A DNA stretch of 64,000 bases. Source: Nissolia schottii (taxonomy: Eukaryota; Streptophyta; Magnoliopsida; Fabales; Fabaceae). Positions 46,501 to 64,000 of the stretch are shown here, one piece after another. Each line of letters opens with the position of its first letter. Positions within the stretch are counted from its first letter, which is position 1. The position numbers were made by a program, and so were the translations under genes. The stretch covers positions 130,197 through 194,196 of the forward strand of contig QANU01025285.1 of assembly GCA_003254905.1 (NCBI GenBank). Direction: 5' to 3'. Under the pieces are notes generated by a model, which had not been told where the DNA came from, ran no database searches, and was given only the letters and a program-made list of their open reading frames with translations.

Positions 46501-48309
46501 GTGGTACTCTTTCAGGTGTGGAGACTATGTTTGCAGACTTAGGTCATTTTTCGACTCTATCAATAAAGGTAAACTGGCGTTATAGTTTTGACAAACTTGA
46601 TGCTGGAAACATTGATCTAACTTGCTAAATTGAATTCTGCTGTTAACAGTAGTAATTTAATCTTCAGGTAGCTTTCACATGTCTAGTATATCCCTGCCTC
46701 ATTCTGGCTTATATGGGTGAGGCTGCATTCCTCTCTAAGCATCATGATGACATTCAGAGAAGTTTCTATAAAGCCATACCAGGCAAGAACTTATTTCAAG
46801 TAACCCTAAACTTTCGATGTTATTTTTGGCCCCTATGGTGTAATTATGTCACTATCTTTTTTTTATGCAGAAGCTGTGTTTTGGCCAGTGTTTATAGTGG
46901 CCACTTTGGCTGCTGTTGTAGGAAGCCAAGCAGTAATTTCTGCTACCTTTTCCATCATAAGCCAGTGTTGTGCATTAAATTGTTTTCCTTGGGTGAAGAT
47001 TATTCACACTTCAAGAAGAATATATGGGCAGATATACATCCCAGAAGTCAATTGGATGCTAATGTGCCTTTGTTTAGCTGTCACAATTGGCCTAAGGGAT
47101 ACCAACAGGATGGGTCATGCATATGGTACGCTTCTTTTCCACAATGATTATGATAAGAGTAAATAACCAATTTGGTTCTAGAAAAAAAAATCAATTTAAG
47201 TTGACCGTCAAATTCAACTTGCTGTCAGGACCAAATTGATGTCAAAATAAAAATGTTATGACCAAATTAATTATTTACTCCTATGATAATTTGTAGTATT
47301 GACAACTAAATTTAACAATTTCGATGCTTCTGTAGGGCTGGCGGTAACCACTGTTATGTTTGTAACAACATGCTTGATGACACTAGTAATTGTGATTGTT
47401 TGGAAGCAAGGAATCATAAAAGCGGTTGCATGTTTGTTGTTGTTTGGATCGATTGAACTGCTTTACATCTCGGCTTGTATCTGCAAGGTCCCCGAAGGAG
47501 GTTGGATCCCAGTTGTGCTATCTTTTGTCTTCATGTGTATAATGTATACATGGAACTACGGAACAATGAAGAAACACCAATTTGATGTAGAAAACAAGGT
47601 CTCAATGAACAGGATACTATCTATGGGGCCTTGCCTTGGTATAGTTCGAGTCCCCGGAATAGGAATCATGCACACTAATCTGGCTTCTGGTTTCCCTGCT
47701 ATGTTTGGCCATTTTGTCACAAACTTGCCAGCATTCCATCAGGTGCTAGTCTTTGTCTGTGTCAAATCTGTTCAAGTCCCTTTTGTCAGCGAAAATGAAC
47801 GGCTGATCATTAGTAGGGTTGGGCCAAAGGAGTACGCCATGTTTCGTTGCATTGTCCGGTATGGTTACAAGGACATGCAGCAGGAGAATTATAATTTTGA
47901 GAATAGATTGGTATGTGCTATAGTACAATTCGTAGAAAGGGAGGAGGAGAGTAACTCTAATGTGGAAGGCCATGGTGTTTTGGATAACACCTTTAACAAG
48001 CCACCATATTCCGAAGAGAACTTGTTGCCATCTTCGTGTGTTCTGCAGGTAACAAGAAATGGTAATGGCCATTCTGAAGGGTCTCTCTTAAAATATGAGT
48101 CCTTGCAGATTTTGAGAGCTAAAGAGTCCGGTGTTACCTATATGCTTGGCCATTCCTATGCAAAGGCAAAGAAATCATCTTCCATCCTGAAGAAATTTGC
48201 AATCGATGTCATTTTTGCATTTCTAAGCAAGAATTGTAGAGAGCCTGATGTTGTTTTGAGCATAACCCATTCTTCTTTGCTAGAGGTTGGTATGGTTTAC
48301 CATGTTTAG
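43518..48309 (+). CDS. KUP1: KT/HAK/KUP potassium transporter, KUP1 type (9 coding exons, 747 residues)
   Basis: Membrane transporter for K+ uptake, probably H+-coupled, in the plasma or endomembrane. Exons: 43518-43562, 44386-44629, 45091-45336, 46004-46054, 46142-46402, 46516-46568, 46668-46782, 46871-47125, 47336-48309. The family signature [14 protein letters not shown] is at residues 35-47, followed by about twelve membrane segments and a soluble C-terminal domain ending [10 protein letters not shown]. It aligns closely with remembered Arabidopsis KUP1/POT1 (712 residues), including the start [15 protein letters not shown], coded by a 15-codon first exon. The extra length lies in a polar insert at about residues 630-690. 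Intron 7 has a GC donor. No frame damage is seen. Confidence 0.95.
46783..46870 (+). other. KUP1: GC-AG intron 7 of KUP1
   Basis: The exon ends ...CCAG at 46782 and the intron starts GCAAGA. The next exon starts AAGCTGTG at 46871 after TGCAG. Reading G|AA GCT GTG keeps the conserved [19 protein letters not shown]. No in-frame GT donor nearby gives the conserved protein. The C at +2 is compensated by a strong AG|GCAAG match, as in known plant GC-AG introns. Confidence 0.85.
47148..47289. mobile_element. MULE-type MITE in KUP1 intron 8 with 9-bp duplication
   Basis: A 124-bp element (47157-47280) has inverted ends GAGTAAATAACCAATTTGGT and GAGTAAATAATTAATTTGGT. It is flanked by TTATGATAA (47148-47156) and CTATGATAA (47281-47289), an 8/9 match of Mutator length. 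The ends resemble those of the larger element at 5129-5752. It sits about 45 bp upstream of the exon 9 acceptor without disturbing it. Confidence 0.8.
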
Positions 48310-48690
48310 CTTTTTGTACAGAGGAATTCGGTCAGAAGAGAATATATTCAGAGTTGGTGTAGAACATTGACACACTGATAGCAACTTCTACTAGGCAATG
48401 ATCAAAGATCAATCACAGAGATTTTTTCATAATTGATCTCTTAAGTGTCCATGATCTGTTTCGAATAATGTAACTAGAAAAAAAAAATGTTTCTTACATG
48501 AAAATAGAATGCAATGACAAATTTATAACATCTTAGCTAGCTAATTATGCTTAAATCATAGATAATGCTCACTAGTTGCTACTTCATAACTTTAAAAACG
48601 TGAGCAATACTTCTATCCGTAACAAAATGAGTTAACATTGGCACAACTAACTTTGAAGCACAAATAATTACAAATAAACGAACTTTATTT
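48310..48690 (+). other. KUP1: KUP1 3' UTR and flank
   Basis: Follows the TAG at 48307-48309. AATAATGTAA near 48463 is a plausible near-upstream polyadenylation element. No ORF. Confidence 0.45.
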
Positions 48691-50860
48691 TCTATATACG
48701 TATAAAGTACTCACATACATTCTCAAGATCCATACACAAAGAACTATTCACAAAGTCAATATCACAGCAGAACGAGGAGCTTCACTAACAGCTTGCCTTG
48801 CCTATGAGAGCTAAATATACATTCATATATCTGCAAGATTATTAGCAAAAGAAGCTACTACAGGACAAGCAAAATACACTAGCGAAACCATAACGCAAAA
48901 ACCCTCAACTACTACTAGACTCGCTGCAAATCCTCAACTGAAAACAACCCTTGCCTTCCGAGCAGTTATCCGAATCTGGGGACCTACTCTAATGGGAGAA
49001 GCATTGCTCTGCTCCTGAATAGAGGATAAGTATGGCTGTGAACAAGTCTCTAGCTCTAGAACTTCTTAAGGGTCCTCCTCTAAGTCTGTCTCCTTACACT
49101 CTTTCTATAAGGCTTGTTCAAGATGAATACCCAATTTAGACTAGATATTCTCAAACTTCTCTTTCGTTGCATCCTCACCGTCGTCTGAAATAATGATCGG
49201 AGAACTAGAGCGATAACTTGAACCCCACTCTAGAACAACTTGCCTTGCTCCAGTGGGAGAGGAATAAACTAAAACTCGAGACATGCTAGCTACTGCATGT
49301 ACAGGTGAAGGAACCTGGACCGGCTAAGGTGGTGGAGGAGTATGCTCTCTAGACTAACGGGGGATGGGTGATACTGGTACAATGGGGGCTGCATGAGCTG
49401 GTGGAGAAATCACAGAAATTTCGGCTAACAAATGCAGAGGGATAAGTTATGCCAAGTCTATTATCGCAATCTCATACGTCATACGTACCGTGGCTTTGAA
49501 CTCATGTATGTTATGTTATGCCTTCATCATGGTGCAGTGATCTCACCTTGAAGTACTTATAAAATATTGGATTCCCTCCTGTACGCTTAGTGCACAGTCA
49601 TCCTCTGTCGTCGAGCAAATTTGTTTTTAAAAGAGTTGAGCTCAATTCAGGGTAGTGAACCTGTAATGACCTACTTCCCAACGTACCATTAGGAAGGGTT
49701 GGTGAGTCCTTAAAAAGGCTCATAGTGACCCATATAGAGGCCCTAATTTAGGCCTCACAAACTTAACTCAAGGCACCATGGCACCATAAGGGCGCCATAG
49801 CGTTGTTGTTTGGAGTGTTATTGCCCTGATAAAGTGATATAGCCCTGCAAGCGAAGTCACACATCAGGAGTTGTGCAATCTAAGGGGAGTTCCTTCCCCT
49901 GTAAATAGAGTACCACCACTTGGTGACTCTTAATTGACATCAAAAATGTATTTTCTCGATAGAAATTCTTCTTAGTTTTATTGAAGGTCCTGACCAGTGA
50001 GGATTCTTGCTCTTTAGGAGCATGCCATTTTAGGGAAACACATGTTCTTCTTTTCTGATAAGTTTTCCTTCAGTAATTGTCATGGGGGAGTGGAGGGGTA
50101 TGGTGTCGTCAGCTTAATGGTGCTATGGCGGCACACTTGCCCCCAGGGCCCCATAGCATTGCACAAGCGCCACAACGCTCCAGCATGTTAGCGCCATCAG
50201 GCTATAGTGCCACGACGTAGTGGCGCTGGGCATAGTGGCAGTTTTCCTCATTTTAGTTCATTTTCAATATTTTATTATGTTGTAAGGTTGTTTCCTGATC
50301 TAGGTGCCAACGTAACTCCGCCAGTATCGTTCGGGGTTAGTAGTCGGTTGTCAACCATTCCAGGTAAGTGGAGGTCCCGGTGCGTTGTGCGTTGACAATA
50401 GTGTCGTTTTGATACTGTCAATAGAGTCAATTGTGCTTTATGTTAATAGTATTGTATGTTGGCATGCGTAAGCCTGAGCAGAGACTTATATTCTTAGATA
50501 TGACATGTTAGGTAGGCTTATGCTAGGTTCTCCATAAATGGTAGTAACATAGGTTATATAAATATAATGATTAGATTAGTATATAAGTGTCGTAGTTAGA
50601 TCACCAAGATAATTAACATCATAATTAGTACACCATGTGAATCTTAGGATATCAGACTCAAGGTTCCACATTAGCTAGATCGATTGTATAGGATCATTGC
50701 CCCAACAAGAGTTTAGCAGGCTCGGTAAGTCCAATCCCTAGATTTAATGTATCCACAAACCCAACTATCCAACAAAGTTCCTGCAGTTGGAAAATAGTCT
50801 AGAACCAACAACCGGCATAGATACATCAGCTTAGTAGATATCTCCAAGATAGTTAGTTAG
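48690..50860. mobile_element. Degraded LTR-retrotransposon region
   Basis: GC-richer retroelement-like DNA. Motifs CGCAATCTCATACG (near 49468) and GAGTTGAGCTCAATTCA (near 49638) are shared with the fossil at 12.4-13.4 kb, so both may come from one family. A possible LTR edge, TGTAATGACCTACTTCCCAA, starts near 49655. No complete LTR pair or coding domain could be supported; breaks are numerous. Family uncertain, perhaps Ty3-like. Confidence 0.35.
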
Positions 50861-51330
50861 TAAAGAAGTAGCACCCCAATCCCAAGTTCGTGACAGTTAG
50901 CTCAGTATATACCCAGTAGACCGTCAGTAGCTAGCCTAGTTTATATCCAACAACTGCATGATATTGAGACTCAATCAACTACAGCAAGATAGTTAGTTAG
51001 CACAGTAGTATCCACCAGTAGCCCCAATAGTTAATTAGTACAAAAGTAGAAACTAGCCGAACATAGATGCAATAGACGATAATAGACATTGGGCAGTTAA
51101 CCAGTGAAGTCATGTCAGTTAGGTGATAGATCGGTGACAATTAGTAGTGCATCATCCCAGCAAAGCCAGTAGTCATAGGATAGTAGAAATCATTTAGTCA
51201 AACAGTGTACTAGAGTACCCAACTAGTGTAGACTTAGTTATATTGTTAGTACAGTTAGCGTAGTTAGTAAGATTGGATTAGCCAATTATTAGTGACACGA
51301 TAGAATCATCATAAGAGGTTAGAACCCTCA
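50860..51330. repeat. AGT/TAG-rich cryptic repeat
   Basis: GTTAG, CAGTAG, TAGTTAGT and related words recur at high density without a fixed period, for example AGATAGTTAGTTAG at 50848 and 50988. It looks like a decayed array of a short unit within the retroelement region. Confidence 0.45.
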
Positions 51331-51559
51331 ATCAAAGTAATTGTCCTAGAATAGTCAATCATGGGAGGATCATAACCGGCATAGCCATATCAGATAGCGA
51401 TAGCGGTAGTGGTGAGAAAGCTAGTCAACATATAGGTAGTATGGCCAGCGTAAGGCGTCAGGCCGGGTCAGCCGATGTTGTTAGTCAACGTAGTCAACCC
51501 AACCAACCGATACAGTTAACCAGAATAACCAGAAGTCATCCATCAATCAATCAAACCTT

Positions 51560-51990
51560 TCTAGAGGAAGAATAGAAGGCAGAGAGGCCATCTCACCACC
51601 CTATCCACAACCACCGTCGATCATCTTATATCATTAGCTCCTCTCACCATCAACCATCAAACACAACAGATCGACAGAGAGAGAGAAAGAAAGAGAGGGC
51701 ACCGCAGAGAGAGAAGCGAGTTTGCCACCACCGATGACCTGCCATGGCGGCGGCGGTGGCTGTTGCCGAGAAAGAGAGAGACGGAATAGATTGAGAGAAA
51801 GAGAGAACAGAGGCCGAGAGAGAGCATGAACCGAGAGAGGGAGACCTGCACCACCACGGACCGGGCCTCTCTGCCTAGTCACCGCACCACCTTCCACCTT
51901 CCACCTTCCACATTCCTAACCACCACAACCGCCGCACCCTCCTCCTCCTTAACCGCATTCACCCCTCCCTTTGCGTTTCGTTTCTTTCTC
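51560..51990. other. GA/CT-rich and GC-rich island
   Basis: GAGAGAGAAAG-type repeats alternate with a (GGC)n block (about 51745-51760) and CCACC-rich sequence. The minus-strand frames here (51634-51897) are Ser/Leu/Arg-rich from this composition and are not called. It might be a leader of a lost gene or an LTR leader. Confidence 0.35.
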
Positions 51991-53560
51991 TGATTATGGA
52001 TTTGGGAAGTGTGTTTCATTTCTTTTCTTTTCTTTATTATTCTATTTTCTTTTATTTTTATTATTTTTTTTAAATGTTCTGGGCCTTTTATTTTATTTTA
52101 TTTTATTTTTATGACATTTGGTTAGGCTGTTGACGTGGGCTTTTGATTATTTTTTTCCATCTTCTTTCTTTTTCTCCTATGTTTAATATGTGGGTGTTTG
52201 GTCTTGAAAATGCAAGAAAATGAAGGAGTTTTAGGTGTGTGGAAAATAAATAGATTAGTAAAAAGGATATAAATAAATTGAGTCATAAATAAAATGAGAT
52301 CGACATAAAAGTGTTAGCTAATTCACAATGTCTTGTTAACTCTATATTTTGAGCGTTTTAGTTATGACAACTTGATACTCTAAAACACATAAAAAAAAGA
52401 AACAAAAAAGTTGGTTTAAAAAAATTTAATTAATCAACACACAACATTTTTAGAAAGAACTACGTAACTTTGAGTTTCTCATTGCACCAGAGGATACATA
52501 GGAGGGTAAGTCAAACCAAAATTAAACTTTCATAATTTTTGTTTCACGTGTAAATAATTTTATTTTATTTTTAATTTACTTATTTATTTATTTATAAAAA
52601 AACGTTTGAACAGATTTCAATAAAAAATGTTAATTAAGCCGTGACAACTTGTTAACTTCATGTCTTTAGAGCATCTAAGTGTAACAACTTAATACTCAAA
52701 TTTTTGTTAATAATTCTATTTAACGTCGACTACTCTTCTTGTGCGTAAATGATTGTCCTTCTATTAATTATTTCTTTCTTATTCATTTCTTTTCTTTCTT
52801 CTAATAATAAAAATGTTAATTAAGTCGCGACAACTTGTTATGAAACCAAAGTATTATTTTTCACTTAACAATAATATAAACTTAAGTATAAATATTTTGT
52901 TAGCAACAAACATTTTTTAATTAGTAAATATGTAATTTTGACCAAAATTTTATTAAAATTTAGAGAAGTTAGTGAGGTCACGTGGATTTGTGTTAGTGGT
53001 GTAAAGTGAGTTAGTAGTAATATAGTTTAGTAAAATTGGTTTGGGCGGAAAATTTCAGCTCAAAGAAAGATGAGTGCGTTCTTAACTCTTTTTTACTAGT
53101 ACAGTACCCGTGTATTACACAAATAACTTTTGATTCAGCTTGAGCCCTTCATAAAATGGTCTCAAGTTTGAGACACATGTAGAAAAAATCTTATGTAGAG
53201 AGGGACAATCACATTACCCCAAATTAGATTGATCTATCCTACTAGTACTGAAGTATGGATAACAGTGCAAGAACAAAAAAAAGTTAGAGTTTAATTTTTC
53301 TTTTGCATTATAAGTGTAAAAAACATTACACTAACATATAATTGTGAGGCACCATATCAATAAAATTTGCAATAATTCTTGCACCATCTCAAAAAATTTG
53401 TAATATGATTAGATGATGGTATAAAACTCTTTTACGTTAACCGTGTATAAAAACTAAACTCTCAAAGTTAATATCAACTAGCGTTTTTAACCCATGCGAT
53501 GCACAGGTACATTATATTTATATGGCCTATACTATTATATAAAGAAATTATAAAAAATTG
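51991..53560. other. AT-rich intergenic DNA with a 32-bp direct repeat
   Basis: A 32-bp segment, starting AAAAATGTTAATTAAG and ending GACAACTTGTTA, occurs at 52623-52654 and 52809-52840 with two differences. Otherwise no gene or element is recognised. Confidence 0.5.
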
Positions 53561-53566
53561 CATTAT

Positions 53567-53745
53567 AATTCACAACAAAGTAAACCACAAGAAAATTTGC
53601 ACAAAATAAATTCCATGAAAATCCACAGCAAAGTAATCTGCAATGAAATTCTCAACAAGACAATTCATAACAAAATTCGCAACAAAGCATATTGAAAGAA
53701 AATTTGCAACAATATAATTCACAAGAAAATTCACAACAAGATGAA
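53567..53745. repeat. Minisatellite of AATTCACAACAAAA-type units
   Basis: A degenerate unit of about 20-21 bp (AATTC.CAACAA...) is repeated eight or nine times. Because 21 is a multiple of three, the minus strand stays open (53929-53570) and encodes a periodic hydrophobic string (VNFLVNYIVANFL); I treat that frame as a repeat artefact. Confidence 0.6.
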
Positions 53746-54360
53746 CTCGAATGCAAGAGGAAGGATTGAGGCATCCAAGCTTCATGGAGCTTGGGTGCAG
53801 AACAGGTGAAAATGGTGCTTGGGGAAGGAGAGAAGTGGAAGCATTTGGTGAATGATACCATAACAAACTTGTAAAATGTGAAAAATGAATTCTGGTTCGT
53901 TGAATATCAATGTGCTCCCATATATACAAGTGTTATGTTGCTTGTGGTACAAGTAAATAAACTCCAACTGACATAGTTGACACAATAGCTATTAACTACC
54001 TATAACTAATTTCTTCCATACATAATAAGGTATGTGTGGTAGCAATTTGTTGAAGCTTTCAGCAAGCCAAAATCGTGTGATTTTGGACTTATATGTGCTA
54101 TTACTTCTTCTCTTTAGACAAATGAAATGATTTTTTTTTTTTTAAATTAGATTTCTTATTATGTGCGGTCAAGTGGAATATCTCATTATTATCGAAAAGA
54201 TCCACTCTCTTTAACGAAACATTCTCATAATGTTAGTATTATGTTAATGAGGAGAGAGATTCGGTGTGAGATGATATTGTTCAAGATGAAATGCTATTTC
54301 ATTAAACCATCACTAAATTAAGGAGAGGTAGTTGTAATTTACCAAGTGTTAACTCGGAAG
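53746..54360. other. Intergenic DNA upstream of F2KP
   Basis: No coding or RNA gene recognised. Confidence 0.5.
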
Positions 54361-54737
54361 TAACGAGGCTTCAGTTGCCCCAAAAGAGGGCCACAAAGAA
54401 AGAAAGAGAAAGAGAAAGAGATATATACAAAGGACCTAGCAGTATCAGTCATCCACCCACCCCCNTATTCCTTTTCTTTCACAGAGCAGATTACCCATTA
54501 AAAATTATCGATAATTCCAAACCCACTCTCACCAGAAACAACCCCTTCTTCTCTATCCATTTTTCTTTTAATTATCCATATCCATATCCACGTCCACACA
54601 CACCACCAGCACCACCAACACCAACAACAACAACAATTAATTAACACACATGTACACATGCTTCCGCAATTGCCGCACACAAACACCATAACAACAAAAC
54701 TCTGATACACAGAGAGATAGAGAGAGAGAGAGAGAGA
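54361..54737 (+). promoter_or_regulatory. F2KP: F2KP promoter-proximal region and long 5' leader
   Basis: A purine-rich GAAAGAAAGAGAAAGAGA tract runs into GATATATACAAAG (about 54419-54431), a possible TATA box. A CCACCA/CAACAA-rich leader of about 280 bases and a (GA)n run (about 54717-54736) lead directly to the ATG at 54738. One ambiguous base is at 54465. Confidence 0.45.
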
Positions 54738-63428
<8,691 letters not shown>

Positions 63429-63629
63429 GTAAGATTTTTTGAAGAAGGTGGTTAAATTCTTCAATTACAGTCAAAGCTTGAAACACCTAGGTGTACTACC
63501 ATGGACCGCCTCACTAATCCATACCCGTGGACCACCTTGGGCCGAAACATAGATCAGGATTCCTAATTTGTGGTTTACTTTAGGAATACAGTGATGTCAT
63601 GATGCAAGATAGCGGAATATTAAATTGAA

Positions 63630-63965
63630 GTGTAAACCTATTTTTCTTTTCCAAAGATTACTAAGACTAGGGTCACCGCTTCAGTTCTAAAAAAGTATTT
63701 CATCAATTTAGTCCTTCAATTATACGAAATATCATCAAATTGGTCCTTATTTGACTGACTGAGAGAAATGAGTGTAATGGAGCCCTACATTAGGGACGAA
63801 TTCAATGACATTTGGCATGATTGAGAGATTGAGTTGATGTCGAAAATATTTAAAGCACCAATTTGATGACAATCCTCATAATTGATGGACTATTTTGATG
63901 ACAAAATCTTTTAGGACCAAAGCGACCATGCTTGTATCTATGGAGGATGAAAATAGGGTTTACTT
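63630..63965. mobile_element. MITE with long inverted repeats in F2KP intron 15
   Basis: Left GTGTAAACCTATTTTT and right end read inward AGTAAACCCTATTTTCATCC start inverted repeats that run about 130 bp and include TCATCAAATTGGTCC/TCATCAAATTGGTGC and TCAATTAT blocks. It has no coding capacity. Long inverted repeats and the internal ATCAAATTGGTC words suggest a MULE-type MITE; flanking 9-mers do not clearly match. Confidence 0.55.
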
Positions 63966-64000
63966 TAGATTATAGGCTCAGCTTAGGGTTGCTTGATTAA
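63966..64000 (+). other. F2KP: F2KP intron 15, cut by the window edge
   Basis: The intron that begins GTAAGA at 63429 continues past base 64000. The phosphatase exons (expected to begin with a VNTHL-like sequence) are outside the window. Confidence 0.8.

Noticed and set aside
51634-51897. Minus-strand frames of 66-87 codons
   Set aside because: Composition artefacts of GA/CT repeats; two frames are open over the same bases and neither has a recognisable domain.

Overview
The window is nuclear DNA from a flowering plant, most likely a legume. It has spliced genes with short AT-rich introns, plant-type clathrin, potassium-transporter and fructose-2,6-bisphosphate enzymes, and plant transposon families. 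The legume assignment rests on the style of the repeats (LTR elements with GTAATCGATTAC motifs, a 'putative plant transposon protein'-like ORF) and is inference. Two ambiguous bases (4658 and 54465) show it is an assembled sequence. Motif and homology statements come from reading the sequence against remembered protein families; no search was run.

There are three host genes, all on the + strand. (1) Clathrin heavy chain, 16755-34000: 30 coding exons that add up to exactly 1705 codons, the length of Arabidopsis CHC1. (2) A KT/HAK/KUP potassium transporter of the KUP1 type, 43518-48309: 9 coding exons, 747 residues. (3) The first 15 coding exons (544 residues) of the bifunctional 6-phosphofructo-2-kinase/fructose-2,6-bisphosphatase F2KP, 54738-63428. 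It has the starch-binding-like domain and complete kinase half, and the phosphatase half lies past the right edge. All exon junctions keep frame. Two introns, KUP1 intron 7 and F2KP intron 13, have GC instead of GT donors.

Layout. 1-16.4 kb has no confident gene: AT-rich DNA, an LTR fossil with phased CCGCTGAGCGG palindromes, a T/G-rich higher-order repeat, a MULE-type element, two minisatellites, an RRM pseudogene, an LTR-element graveyard and an hAT-like element ending about 550 bp before the clathrin start codon. 16.4-34.4 kb is clathrin; its intron 5 is 7.5 kb long because it carries an RTE LINE tail and a composite, rearranged LTR-retrotransposon fossil. 34.4-43.2 kb holds a chimera of two captured host-gene fragments (ATL-type RING-H2 plus the transmembrane region of an RLK902-like kinase), a broken CACTA element and a TRIM-like LTR pair. 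43.2-48.7 kb is KUP1. 48.7-54.3 kb is degraded retroelement and repeat sequence. 54.3-64 kb is F2KP with a solo LTR, an RTE tail, an L1 tail and a MITE in its introns.

The genes do not form a pathway: vesicle coat, potassium uptake and control of sucrose/starch partitioning. What ties the window together is how transposons have settled it. Four short 5'-truncated LINE copies (two RTE, two L1) still show target-site duplications inside host introns. A MULE-type MITE in KUP1 has an 8/9-matching 9-bp duplication, and LTR promoters carry short repeated sites at about 20-21 bp spacing. I found no CRISPR, operon, phage or other new enzymatic system. The most unusual items are the chimeric gene-fragment block, the phased palindrome clusters and the inverted LTR junction in clathrin intron 5.
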